Shown here: in pieces, positions 1 to 12,400 of the stretch
Position numbering within the stretch: the stretch's first letter is position 1
Layout of the letters: every line of letters starts with the position of its first letter
NCBI GenBank assembly: GCA_002261195.1
Contig: MVBO01000019.1
Location: 1-64,000 of the forward strand
Source of the DNA: Bifiguratus adelaidae
Lineage: Eukaryota > Mucoromycota > Endogonomycetes > Endogonales
Length of the DNA: 64,000 nucleotides
Direction of reading: 5' to 3'
Notes under the pieces: model-generated
Told to the model about the DNA's origin: nothing
Database searches by the model: none
The model's input: only the letters and a program-made list of their open reading frames with translations
Position numbers and translations under genes: made by a program

Positions 1-959
1 AATTCCTGTGGAAGCCAACGCGAATGCTGCTCTCTGCCAACGTATATAGAAATTCCAACTCAGCGTATGAGCTGACACAAAAGACAGTAGACAAAGAGAG
101 TTAACAATCTCTCACTTAGCGCAATTGGGACTGCAGAGCATAGCACCCGCACCGATCAGTGCAATACTGTAACTCCATTAGCTAGCTTATTTAAGATCAG
201 GTCTAAGCTTCATCATATATAAGTCAACAAAGGCCTCTAGAAGGGATAAGCTGGTCTTACTCATCTTTATGGTTTGCCCAATTCTACACATCGTACATCC
301 ATACTAGACAGTCCATATGTACAGGAGTATGGTCTCCGGCACTTACTGTAGGAAATGGTCGCTGAGTTTGAGCTAGTGTATGTATCTTGCTATTCTCGTT
401 ATGTGACATTTGGGATAGGGAAGATACTGAAAAGGCGCGCATGAGCTTGAGAACGTCAACGTTGGTACATGAAACAGAAACATATAAGTTCAACACACGC
501 ACAAAATACTTGCACACATCTGCAACAACTTGCGCACACTTGCTGCTTGTTGCCTACAAGTATCTCCACCAACTGTCAATAGACTCCCCACAAACAACAG
601 CCTATTTCTCTGTATGTTAAAAGTCAGTTGCTGACAGGAATTGAGTAGGCGCCAACTTAGCATAAGCTAATTCTAGAAGCACTTCAACGTCAACTGCAGA
701 TCGAGGGTCCATTGCAGCGCCCTGGCGCTAGTCACAGCGACAAAGACTCGCAATCGCTTCCAGAGAGGCAAGAAATGTTCACATTCAGAGCGTATTTATA
801 AGCCTATCAGCGGTTGGAGACGAAGAGATACGTAAGCGTTACGAATTAATGCGGCTAATCGACACCTTTGGGTGACTTCGGGTGATCTCATGTATATCGT
901 ACGAAGAGACAGTTGTCATTTCGCTCGCACCACGAGTTACTGTCCTGCTTTTGTCTAGT
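1..959. other. Gene-free left edge
   Basis: No coding region, RNA gene or repeat could be supported here. The only open frames are under 80 codons, on both strands across the same bases, with no recognisable motif. The stretch lies downstream of the minus-strand JmjC gene, so it probably holds that gene's 3' UTR at its right end and the flank of an unseen gene further left. Confidence 0.6.
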
Positions 960-2378
960 TTAAGTGAACCAGAAACTGAGGCTGAAGCTTAGCTCGAGCG
1001 ATTGCACAAAATGCCACCAATTGGGCTACAAGGAAAGGTGAGGGACATGCAACGGACATTTCATGTACTTACGGGGACATACAGCATTTCTCCGGGTTGC
1101 AAGTTGCATTTGTAACATTTAGCCTTCGTAAATAATGGGAATTTCTCTTGGTCTTCGCGATCAATGTCCACCTGAAATTCATTAGGGAAAATCAGACTCA
1201 TGTTGACGAACAATCATTACCTGACTAGTGTTAGACATAAAGCTTTCATGTGGGTATAAATACGGAGTATCTTTTGGCGAGAACAGTACCATGCGCTTTC
1301 TCCCGACAACCTGGGTGAAGAGATTGTGGTATGGATCTTGATGAAGCGGAGAGATAGTTCCTGAAGGCCCAAACCATGCATTCAATATGACGCCATCACC
1401 ATCCTCGTCGAGAACATCGCCGTGCAGGTCATAATGGACGTAGCAATAGTCTGGAATAAGAATGTCCTTCTTCAACCTTGGCATCTGCTCTAATAGATTG
1501 TGTTGCGCCAGATACACCTTTTGACCGTGGAGTGGACCAGCGCTCGGTTCAGGAATTGCGTGACCACTTTGCTCCAAGCAAGCTTCGAGGAAGTCTTCGA
1601 AGTTGACTAATTTCTGAGACCATGAATCCTCTGTGTATTTGCTTCCAATCTCCACCGGGACAACTCTATTGCAACCGATTTGCAATATATGATTTAGGTC
1701 GGTCCACGCTCTTTCGTTGAAGCAAGGCCATTCTGCTGTAGCTTCCTTTGGTATGATGAAAGGTTCAACAGCATCGTTCGATATCATTGTCATGAATTGA
1801 TCCAATGTCGGAATTTCCTTCAAGACTGGAATCTGGACGGACTGCTCCCATTGCCACTCACCAGTCGATTCTTCCGTCCGTTTCCGCTTACCGAGTACTG
1901 AATCGGAAGTTGGTGCGATAGATATGTCCTTCAGGCGCGACTGTTCGATAGTACTTATCGTGCGTTGCTGAAGCTCGTATATGATACTTTCGACCTGTTG
2001 ACGCCGACCTTTGCCGGGACAACCAGAGATAATGTTTGCCGTATCCAATGTCCAAATGCTTTCACGCCAATCTGCTACATCATCGACTGTCTTCCTTTCA
2101 GACTCAAAGAGCCTAGCCAACGCACGCATAATACTGGTGTCAATGAGCATTTGTCTCCAAGGAGCGTTCTCCTCTGTCGTTGTCGAATACAATCGAGTGA
2201 GTGCGAAATCGATAATTGCATCTGAACGTTGTCGGAAATCGTCATAGGACAGGTTGAAAGACAGCAGGTCGCTCCCAAGTCGCTCAAATTGGATGTATAC
2301 AGCTCCATGAGTGCCGCGCTTTAGTTCCTCGTCATAGTGTATGTTGTTCACAAACTCTGCAGCTCGCTCTCTCCACAT
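960..2378 (-). CDS. JmjC-domain hydroxylase, JMJD5/KDM8-like
   Basis: Exons (minus): 2378-1221, 1171-1073, 1025-960; 440 aa, close to human JMJD5 (416 aa). The C-terminal half is a JmjC (cupin) Fe(II)/2-oxoglutarate domain. The first iron ligands are the HQD of SPLHQDPYH, followed by GRKRMVLFSP, and the distal histidine lies in PNWWHFVQSL, which is reached only after both introns are removed. The N-terminal half is helical, as in JMJD5. Family members hydroxylate protein side chains (arginine for JMJD5); the substrate here cannot be read from sequence. The start is the first in-frame ATG and gives normal length. The gene is divergent from the PTC7-like gene, with only 42 bp between the two ATGs. 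The family call is secure; the exact orthologue is inferred. Confidence 0.9.
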
Positions 2379-2420
2379 GCGAGAGAAAATGGCGTTGAAT
2401 CAATTGCAGGGAAATTTCAA
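2379..2420. promoter_or_regulatory. 42-bp divergent intergenic gap
   Basis: Only 42 bp separate the ATG of the JmjC gene (2378, minus) from the chosen ATG of the PTC7-like gene (2421, plus). The two promoters must therefore overlap each other or the neighbouring 5' coding sequence. No TATA box is evident inside the gap. Confidence 0.4.
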
Positions 2421-3656
2421 ATGTTGAGCAGGACAAGCGTTCGATCAGCAATGCAGTCGCTGAAGCGTCCAGGGCTATCGTTGACTTGGAGAGGATACGA
2501 CCAATATATACTGAGTAGCCTACGCACTCAACGTAATGGCGCTCTGTCGCCAAGAAGGCATCTCATTAACAACACGGCAGTAAATCGACCCAGCTCATCT
2601 CGCCGACGATCACTAGCAGAAGCCGTCAGTTTGCGACAGTGTATATCGACAGAAACAACAGGTGAACAAACGGACCAAGACAGAAACAACGGCTTTGACT
2701 TCTTTCTGGCCGCAAGTTGGCATCCAAAGCAGAGCAGATCTAAAGCTCAAAACGGTAAAGGCAAGTCTCTGGCCTATTGGAAACGGACGCAAGTTGGCAA
2801 GGTGAACGCTGGCGAAGATGCCTTCTTTCACACGAGCACAAAGAAAGGATTAGCGCTTGGAGTAGCGGATGGTGTCGGCGGATGGGCGGAAGTTGGAGTC
2901 GATCCTGCCTTGTTCAGCTGGACTTTGATGAACAATGCAGCAGATGCCGCAAAATACGCTACCGAGTCCCTCAATCACGATGCTCAAGCAATCCTACAAA
3001 AAGCATTTGACGACCTAGTCAGCGAAGGCAGTGTCGAGGCTGGATCCAGCACTGCGTGTATAATAGACATTTGCAAATCAAGCGGTAGAATGACGACGGC
3101 GAACATTGGCGATAGCGCGTTCTTGCTGATTCGAGATCAGCAGATCATCTTCGAAAGCGCCACTCAGCAACACTTTTTCAATTGTCCGTAAGTGGTCTTC
3201 AGCCTACGGTGATCATTCGATAATGTCGTTGTCTTTAGTTATCAGCTCACAGTCCTTCCCGCCTCCTACAAGAACAGAGAGAACCACGTCATTGATGAAC
3301 CGAAAGATGCAATACAGAACGAATTCGATCTTCAGCATGGGGACATTATCGTCCTGGCAACCGACGGCTTTTTCGACAATGTCTTTTCCTCCGAGGCATT
3401 GCAAATCGTGAATGCCGAGTTCGCTGACATCACAACTGATGCATCAGCACAAGGCGATAGCAAAGCAACGTCTGATGCTGTCGTTAAAAAGGTCAGACAT
3501 CTTTCACGCACCTTGGCAGACACCGCGCGTCGATTTAGCCTGAACCAAAAGCGGCTCAGTCCCTGGGCATTAAGTGCTCGCATGCATGGTGCTCGATACA
3601 TGGGTGGTAAAGTGGACGATATAACCTGTCTAGTCGCCTATGTCCACAAATCATAG
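2421..3656 (+). CDS. Mitochondrial-type PP2C phosphatase, PTC7-like
   Basis: Exons 2421-3187 and 3239-3656; 394 aa. The catalytic PP2C/SpoIIE-like domain shows the family's metal-binding aspartates in VADGVGGW, ATDGFFDN and GKVDDIT. The first ~90 residues are Arg/Ser-rich with almost no acidic residues, as expected for a mitochondrial presequence. Yeast Ptc7 dephosphorylates Coq7/Cat5 and promotes coenzyme Q synthesis; the same role here is inference from family. The ATG at 2421 was chosen because the frame further upstream lacks another ATG and runs into the opposing JmjC gene. The intron has a GTAAGT donor and restores NCPYQLTVLP exactly. Confidence 0.9.
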
Positions 3657-3759
3657 CATTTGTATGATTAGAATCATAGAAAGCATGTGAAAAGTGAATT
3701 GGGCTTAGTCAAGGCGTTTCCTTTGTGGGGAACCTTCTTTTGGTTTGCCGAGAAGTTGC

Positions 3760-4990
3760 ATGGCGACGTACAAATACGAGACGGTGCAGGTGACCAGTCC
3801 GGCAGAAGGAGTCCTACATGTACAACTGAACAGACCCAAGAAGTTGAACAGTTTGAACGGACAGTAAGTGGAACGAATGACATTTCTGGGAGCGTTGACC
3901 GGGCACGGGCTTACAAACACGTCCATCAGGCTTTGGGAAGACATTCATGATTGCTTTGAAAAGATTGCGCAAGACCAGGATGTCCGTGCTGTAGTGTTAT
4001 CTGGTAATGGGAAAGTTTTTACAGCTGGATTGGATTGTGAGTAAGCGGGACGATGGTATTATGTCTATGTCTGATCCATCATGTTACAGTATCCGACAGT
4101 ATCCTTGCGAAGCAACCTGAAGACGAAGATCCGGCTAGGCGCTCGTATCATCTACGCCCGCATATAATGGTAATCCTTGGATATAATTGATTGCGAAACG
4201 AGCTTACGGTCATTTAGCACCTTCAACAATGCTTTACCGTCATAGAGAAATGCCATAAGCCCGTGATCGCAGCAATTCATAATGCTTGTATCGGAGGTGG
4301 AGTGGATCTCATCACGGCGTGCGACATACGATATTGCGACAAATCAGCCTTTTTTTGCGTGAAGGAAGTTGACGTTGGTTTAGCGGCAGATGTCGGTAGG
4401 TATACGTACACCCTCGATTTGACCGATCAGTGCTGACAGTTTGACAGGCACACTGCAACGGTTACCCAAAGTCATTGGAAATCAAAGTTTTGTTCGTGAG
4501 ATATGTTACACGGGTAGAAAGTACGTTCGTCTGGTAGAGCTGCAGATACCGGCAGGACTGATTCATATGTTTCACTAGTGTACCTGCCCAGGAGGCCCTC
4601 GAAATGGGTATCGTCTCCAAAGTATTGGATACCAAGGAAGAGCTGCTGGGTAAGCAATACAACTACCTATCGCTTGTTCCTGATGCATTGTCATCTTTGA
4701 TGCAGCCTCAGCCATTGCCACCGCCAAGACGATTGCCAGTAAATCACCAGTAGCCGTATTCGGAACAAAGTAAGCGATTGTGGATTGGCTTATTGTGTAC
4801 AACATGGTCCAGTAGATTTGACGTTGCAATCTCCACCAGGCACCTCATTAATTTCTCGCGAGATCACTCAGTAGATGAGGGTCTGGCCTACACAGCCACT
4901 TGGAACATGGCGATGCTCAACAGCGAAGATGTTGTAAAGAGTGCGCAAGCTTTCTTCACCAAGAAGCAAGCCATCTACTCAAAATTATGA
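3760..4990 (+). CDS. Delta(3,5)-delta(2,4)-dienoyl-CoA isomerase, peroxisomal
   Basis: Eight exons: 3760-3863, 3930-4036, 4090-4169, 4218-4395, 4448-4520, 4579-4649, 4706-4769, 4840-4990; 275 aa. It is a crotonase-fold protein of the ECH1 branch: IGGGVDLITACDIRYC forms the oxyanion/active-site helix, and VKEVDVGLAADVG carries the acidic residues that distinguish the isomerase from plain enoyl-CoA hydratase. It moves double bonds in dienoyl-CoAs so that odd-position unsaturated fatty acids can enter beta-oxidation. The protein ends in SKL, a canonical type 1 peroxisomal targeting signal, and lacks a mitochondrial presequence, so a peroxisomal site is well supported. Splice phases agree at all seven introns. 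Confidence 0.93.
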
Positions 4991-5138
4991 AAATTAAAAA
5001 AAAGGAACTTCTGGGGAATCCAGGGACAATGGGACACACTGAAAAAGGATTAGTTTGTCCGATATAAATTCCATGCATTTCACGTTTGCATATTTCATTG
5101 CATCTATTGCACTCTCTCTTGTCACTCCTTTTGCCATA

Positions 5139-6469
5139 ATGCCATCATTGAGAGTAGCTGGTCTTCTAGCATTTACCGCAGCTGTTGCTCAGGCATTTAA
5201 GTTGCCAGCGCAATTTCCCACTACCGCGCCAAACTCAACGCAGATTCCTCAAACCTTTCAAACGACCGGCTACGATGTTGCTACACAATGCAAGCCTTAT
5301 ACCTCATCACTTGTATTTAACAAGGGCGATTACCCTATTCCGTGGACTACAGCTACACAAGGCACTAATACATCAGCAGAGTGGCAGGCGCTGAGAGCCT
5401 CCATCGATTGGAACGCGGTACCCAAGATTGCTCCGCGAAAGTTGGACGCATTAGGAGCACTGGTCCTGACCGGTTATGATATCGTCAATGATCCTGATTG
5501 CTGGTGGTCAGCCAGTGGCTGCAGCAAACCCAAGGCTGCCAATATACCAGCAGACATCACCCAATGCCCCGAACCAGGTGAGCGTTTTATTGATCTGAAA
5601 CGCAAACACGAAATTTGTGGTTTCCTGGATTTCGACTCTAACATTTTCTGCTTTTAGAAACCTGGGGGCTCACCTTCGACGATGGACCCAATTGCTCTCA
5701 CAATGCCTTTTATGATTACCTGCAGCAACACAACCTCAAGGCAACCATGTTTTATGTTGGTTCGAACGTCATGGGTTGGCCTTATGGTGCTGTTCGCGGA
5801 CTTCGCGACGGTCATCACCTGGCTGTCCATACTTGGTCCCATCAACTGATGACTACTTTGACGAACGATGAGGTCTTGGCCGAGCTCTATTACACAATGA
5901 AGGCCATCAAATACGTGACTGGTGTAACACCTCTTCACTGGCGTCCAGTAAGTGGCCGAATGATATGTTTCATGTGGGCTGATCTTTCAATTATTTAGCC
6001 ACAAGGCGATGTAGATGATCGTGTGCGCGCGATTGCCGCGCAACTGAACCTGACTTGTATCCTATGGAACCAAGATACAGATGACTGGAAATCGGCAACT
6101 ATCGGCACTCAGGCCGTTCAACAAAATTACAACAACTATATCACGATGGGACAGAATGGTACTTACGCGAATATTGGCAATATTGTGCTCAGTCATGAAA
6201 TCAACAACACAACTATGTCTCTGGCCGTTCAAAACTTACCGGCGATTCAGAAAGCCTACAAGCATGTGTTGGATGTGGCCACTTGCATGAACATCACCAA
6301 ACCTTACATGGAGACCGATGTGACCATTCAAGCGTTTGGAAGTGGCTCGGCTGTCCCTAGAGAAGCTTTCCCAACCGGAACCAAAGGCTCATCCTCGGCA
6401 GCTTCCATCACTGAACCGATCAAGATGCTTACCGTCGCACTTGTTGCATTTGCCGTAGCTCTTTTGTAG
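5139..6469 (+). CDS. GPI-anchored chitin deacetylase (CE4)
   Basis: Exons 5139-5577, 5658-5947, 5999-6469; 399 aa. MPSLRVAGLLAFTAAVAQA is a signal peptide. The polysaccharide deacetylase (NodB/CE4) domain has all five motifs: TFDDGP (catalytic base and metal Asp), HTWSH (metal histidines), RPPQGD (formed across intron 2), DTDDW and VLSHE. The Ser/Thr-rich tail GTKGSSSAAS followed by a hydrophobic end (MLTVALVAFAVALL) is a GPI-anchor signal. It converts cell-wall chitin to chitosan on the outer face of the plasma membrane, a major wall polymer of Mucoromycota. Several NxT/NxS sites are present. An in-frame ATG 66 bp upstream could add residues, but the chosen start gives a clean signal peptide. 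Confidence 0.94.
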
Positions 6470-6691
6470 AATTAAGCCAAGCTGAACAAGATACAAATTA
6501 GAAGCATGCAATGACTCAAAAACCGTGATGGATGATGGCCCGAGCGCGTTTTACTAATCCATCGGCACCACCCTTCACGAGCCCTAACCCAACATTGCCT
6601 TTTACAGCTTATGGTGCTGTGTCATTTGAACGTGGGGTTCGAATTAAAGCCCTTGCTTTTTTGCTAATAATACAATCTCTTCGATTGCGAT

Positions 6692-9338
6692 ATGCCGCCA
6701 AACCCAGTTTACATACCTCTCACTACCTCTCGACATGTCAAAAGATCGACAGCGTTGCCTCAAGGCCTCTATCTAGGCTTGGATATATCGATCACCAAAG
6801 CGCGCGACAAGTTTGAATACTGTATCTGTACGCACGACGGATCCTTTTCCAACGACACATACCTAGGCAACGCGGTAGTAGACCCTACAGAATCACGACT
6901 AGAGCGTGTTAGATCGTCCGAAGACCAATTGATCGATGTTATTCGCAAGTATTCGCAAGCTCAACAGTTCAAGATTCATGCGTGTGCAGTAGGCATGGAG
7001 ATTGGCGACGAGGAGTCCAGTTTTTTACTCTATAGATCACCAAGCTTGGTCTCGCGATTATGGCTGGAATTGGATGCCATACCGTTCGTAATGCCCACGG
7101 ACGGTATCAATACGGAAGAAAGGGCCAGCGCGGCCGTTCGGAAAGCAGTGATCTGGTGAGTTGTGCCATTAGGGCTCAACCTAACCACCTGGCTAAACTT
7201 TTGAATATCTAGGTTCACACCACAGTTTCCTGGATCTATCCCGCGAATCTCTGTAGGATTTCGCCACGAGGTATGTTGTCCTGCGTGCACGCCTGCCCTG
7301 TAATTTCTGGATATTTTTATGACTCCTTTTTTTCTTTGGTTATGCAACTTGCTCTTTAGGTGGAGGGTGAGTAGAAGGTTTCAAGCTATTTACGGACGGG
7401 GTTCATCGTACATCTTTGACAGTCGACTTAAGCGGTCAGATTCACTTGGTTGACTTGGGTCATTACGAAGCGACGGTGTGCAAGGAAACATGGCGAGTTC
7501 TAATGGAAATTGCGAATGAAGTCAAGAATAGGCGTTTGAAGATCTCGTTTTTCAATTCCACACCGCAGGGAGGTGGAGGTGAGTCTAGCGATGCGCACCG
7601 CTTTGTGGGAGACATGATGACACCTTCATTTAGTCGCGTTGATGCGACATTCTCTTATTCGATTTTGTCGGTTGCTCAATATTGACGTCCATTGTGCGTT
7701 TTTGTACAATGTTGTTGCGCGCGACTAATCATTGCTCATTTCAGGGTTCGTTGCTAAACCAAATCCGAAAATCTTTGACATTACCAAGAGAAAATTCCAT
7801 AACGTCTTGCAAGGTGTTGCACCTCCGGATGTTCGACTGACAGAAGAGGAGATGGCCGATTTTGACGAGTGGACTCGTCAGAATGTTGAGCGATTTTGGA
7901 GTGATGCAAAAGGCCCGCTGAGGACTTCGGATGTTATTGTCATTGATGACCCACAAGGTGAGCGCAGCCTACGGGAGCGGGTTAAGGCACTGATACACGC
8001 CTCCATTAGTATGCGGAGTGATACCTTACGTTCGTAAATTGTCACCAGCAAAGACAAAGGTCATTTACCGCTCTCACATTGAGATCTGCGCAGACCTAAT
8101 TCGGAACAACCCGAACGGACCGCAAGCCGTTACGTGGAACTTTTTGTGGGACAAGATTAGATACGCCGATTTGTTCATTTCCCATCCCATTGACAATTCC
8201 ATACCTGATGATGTGCCTAGAAAAAACGTGGTTCTGATGCCGGCGTGCACCGATCCTTTGGACGGGCTGAACAAGGATATCTCCTCATACGATATGGACT
8301 ACTACAAGGCAGTCTTTAACCGAGTTTGCATGGACCAAGCAAGCAATGAGGTCGATTGGACCCGTCCGTACGTTGTTCAAGTTGCCCGTTTCGACCCATC
8401 GAAAGGTAGGGAACTGCTTGCATTCAACGCCATGGCGCGACAGATCTTAACGAACAACCTTAGGCATTCCGGGCGTAATAGAATCCTACAGGAGACTTCG
8501 CGTGAAGCTGGCGCAATCTGGCAAGTTTGAGGATGAGGATAATATCCCCCAGTTGATTATTTGTGGGCACGGAAGTGTGGATGACCCAGGTATTGCCAAG
8601 ATATGGGTTTTACTTACGATTGCTTTACTCACACGACACTAGATGGCACTTTAATCTTCGAGCAAACGCATGCCATGATTCACTCCAATACGTATGCGTC
8701 TATTTCGGAAGACATTATTATTGTGAGAGCGCCGCCTTGCGATCAATTGCTCAATACCGTGTTGCGTAATGCTTATATTGCTGTACAATTATCTCATCGT
8801 GAAGGTTTTGAGGTCAAGATCACGGAAGCACTTGCCAAAGGTAATACGGCGCCCGGATATGGCTGTCAGCGATCTGATTTGATGTCTTGCAGGGGTCCCT
8901 GTCGTCGCTTACAAAGCCGGTGGCATTCCCTGGCAGCTGATCCATGGCAAGGATGGGTTCCTGATCCCGATTGGAGATGTTGAAGCCGTCGCAGACACCC
9001 TCTTCAATTTATTTTGTGACCCGGAGCTTCGTGCCGAAATGAGTACCAACGCGATAGAGAACCTTACCGAAGAGTACTTTACACCTTACAGTGCGATTAA
9101 TTGGCTCTTTTTGGCCAATGAGATCAGTAGAAACCAAGACTATAGTGCTGGTCTTCACGGGGAAGACGTGACATTGCAAAGAAATAAGGGTATCGGTAAT
9201 GGACTCTGGGTGAAAGAGTTTTGGATGAAGAAATACGATTACTCGGAAGAGCATGTCAAGACCAAGGTTCTGGGCCCCGGAGCGTCGGAGTTGGATGATC
9301 AAGAGGTTAGAGATGGAAACATGGCCGCCGCTACATAA
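6692..9338 (+). CDS. Trehalose phosphorylase/synthase, GT4 (ccg-9-like)
   Basis: Ten exons: 6692-7155, 7213-7270, 7360-7366, 7423-7578, 7634-7693, 7745-7957, 8010-8405, 8464-8589, 8643-8840, 8893-9338; 707 aa, near the fungal family length (~730). The glycosyltransferase-4 signature is EGFEVKITEALAKG followed by GVPVVAYKAGGIP, with VVQVARFDPSKG at the start of the second Rossmann domain. The enzyme reversibly converts trehalose plus phosphate to glucose 1-phosphate plus glucose; Neurospora ccg-9 and Grifola trehalose phosphorylase are relatives. Exon 3 is a 7-nt micro-exon needed to restore RHEVEVDLSGQ. The gene converges with 5-oxoprolinase 130 bp downstream. Direction of the reaction in vivo is unknown. 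Confidence 0.92.
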
Positions 9339-9468
9339 TGAACCACGCAAGTGGGGTTGCGAGAATTTGCCTAGACGCAATGGATGTTTTGTTTACATAT
9401 ACTGCTTCATACTCGTAGCTTATCGTATACATATCTTTTCACTATCCTCTTGATGTACCGTTTTATCC

Positions 9469-12400
9469 TTAAAACTCTTCATTTTTACTTCTGTAACTTT
9501 CTAGGCTACCTCCTCCCCTGCTGCTCAACAAGCTGGAAACATCGGCTTTAATGTCTCGTGGTGTCGACTTTTTGATATCCGATGCGCCATTCGCCGAACC
9601 CCACGCACCACCACCAGGCGTACAAATTATCACACGATCACCTTTGTTGCAGACAGCCGTGTTCTTGCCGCCGAGGTTCAATACTTGGACGTCACCATTG
9701 TCGCGTTTTCGCACCCAAAGATTGAGGCCGTTAGCTCCTTCTTCGCCTCCGTTCAGTCCATATGGTCGATACACACGGCGCTCAGATAGAATAGACACAG
9801 CAATGTTGTCCTCATAAAATTCAATATCTCGAACGACACCGTTGCCCCCTGGATGTAAACCCTTTCCGCCAGAACCCTCGCGAATGGAAAATTCACGCAG
9901 CAGCACTGGGTATCGTCGTTCCAAGATCTCTGGATCGGTGATTCGGGTGTTTGTCATGTGGGTATGAACACCGCTCTGACCTTCCCACTCTGGACCGGCC
10001 CCACTGCCTCCAGCGATAGTCTCGTAGTATCCCCAGCCTTCGACCACTTCGCCTGTCTCCTCATTACGACCACCAAGTCCAAAAGTCAGATTGTTGCAAC
10101 ATCCTTGACTGGCCGCGCAAGCATTGAAAGCTTTGAGCACGACATCAACAACGCGCTGGGAGGTTAAGACATTGCCCCCAACTACTGCCGATGTATCCGA
10201 AGGTGATAAGAGTGATCTTTCCGGAATCTTGATAGCGATCGGTTCCAGACATCCAGCGTTTAATGGTATCTCGGTGGGTATCATACTCCGCAAACAGTAA
10301 ATGATGGCACTGTGACACACCGAAGGTGGCGCGTTGCAATTGCCATAGGTTTCCGGACCTGTGCCGTCAAAATCAAAGGTAGCGGTACCTTTCTCAGCGT
10401 CAATGTTGATTTCTAAGGATATCGGTGTTCCATCGTCCATATAATCAACCGCCTTAAGTGTAGTACCTTGTATGCGCTTCGAAACATCTTTCAGAAGCTC
10501 CCTCACAGCCACCTCTGCATTTTTGCGAATATGCATCATATACGCTTGCACCACATCAAGACCGTATTCTTCAATTAATCCTTTGACGAGGGTAATACCC
10601 TTGTGATTGGCGGCCACTTGAGCCTTGAGGTCAGAAACATTGTCCCGAAGGCAACGTGTGCCTGAACAGCCCGGATATTGCGCAGGATCTTCCAGCAAGC
10701 ACCTGCGGAGTCCTTCATCGTCGAACTTGCCGGCAGATACGAGTTTAAAAGACTTGATGGCGGCCCCTTCTTGGTACAGCTGAGAGACAACGATGCAAGG
10801 TTAGTACAGGACGGAATTCGAGAGCAAGCTCGCATACCTCTCGAGAATGCGGCGGCATAGAACCGGGCAAAATGCCACCAATATCCGCATGATGACCGCG
10901 AGAAGCGACAAAGAACACAATCTTGCCGTTATCAAACACCGGTGTGATGATGGTGATATCTGAGCAAGTCATGAGTTTGAAAACTTGGGCGCTACCGCAC
11001 GCAAACCTACCTGGCAGATGAGACCCTCCGGCAGCGGGATGATTGGTAAGAATCACGTCGCCTTCAACCAGTTTGTCCTTGTAATAACTCATTTGCCACT
11101 TTACTGCATGGCCAAGACTACCAAGATGGACCGGGATATGCGGGGCTAAATCAGACATTGGGTCAGATGTGGATAGTTGCAACCTCATCACTTACCATTG
11201 GCCACCAAACCTCCGTCCGGACCGAACAGAGCACAGGAAAAGTCAAGTCTTTCCTTGATGTTGGTGCTAATGGCTGTCTTTTGCAATGTTCTACCCATTT
11301 GTTCGGCAATGCTCATGAAACGATGAGAGAAAATGGCAAGTTGGATAGGATCCAATTTGGTAGTGACCTTTTGTCGGACTTCGTCACCAAGCGCGATGAC
11401 GATATGCTGAGATGTGATGGTGGCGTTGCAACCTGGCTCAATAACGACCGTAGCAGTAGCATCAATAATAACCGCTGGACCGGCAACTTGTTCACCAACT
11501 CTGAGATCCGATAATTGATACACAGGCACCTTGTCGTTTCGACCTTCCTCAAAATAGATGGATGTTGTAGTGCAGGCGATTTTGGGATCCACGGCTTCGC
11601 GTTTGTTGTCCTTCTTAAGTCTTTCTAGCTCCTGCCAAACAGATTCACTTTCGCGGTGATTGGCTTTGCCTATACCACGAATGCGGACATCATCTGCAAT
11701 AATTTCTCGATCTGGTAGAGTGAACCCGAATTCTTGCTTGTGGTTCTTAACAAAGGCTTGCTCGAAGTCACCATCCTCAGGTTCCATGGTCATTAACGAG
11801 CAATCTGTGCCATTATATCGCAGATTGAGGTAGGTTTCGCAAGTCGTCTGATTTTCTGAGAATCCTTGACTCATCAGTTCTTGCACACATTGCTTGGACA
11901 GCTCCTTGATGCGCTCTTTGAGTTTTGGAACGGATGACTTTGACAGGGTCTCGGCCGATGGTTCTTGTACTTCGTGCACAACATCAGCAAGAGAGAGCCC
12001 GTAGGCTGAAAGAATGGAACTGTGTCGATGAATCAAGATAGTACGTATTCCCAATGTCCGTGCAATCGCACAGGCTAAGACTTGGTCAGCGAGGCATTTT
12101 CCGCAAACGCAGCCTACCATGTTGACCACCAGCGCCACCAAAGCAGGCAAGGACGTGATTGCTGGTATCGTGACCTTTTGCTTCGGTCAAGGCACGAATC
12201 GGACGACACATGGTCTCGTTTGCTACCTTGATGAACCCGTAAGCGATCTCATCAACGCTCATGTCCTTTGACTCGGTTCCTTTGTCATTCTTCATAAAGG
12301 TCGTAATCTCGTTGCGAAGTTCTTCAAACTTCCTCCTGGATGCTTCAATATCCAAGGGCTCCTTCTCGCTCTCACCAAAAATTTTGGGAAAAAAGTCGGG

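Noticed and set aside
6628-6650. GGTTCGAAT, resembling a tRNA B box
   Set aside because: No A box at the right distance and no acceptor stem pairing around it; it lies in the leader of the trehalose phosphorylase gene.
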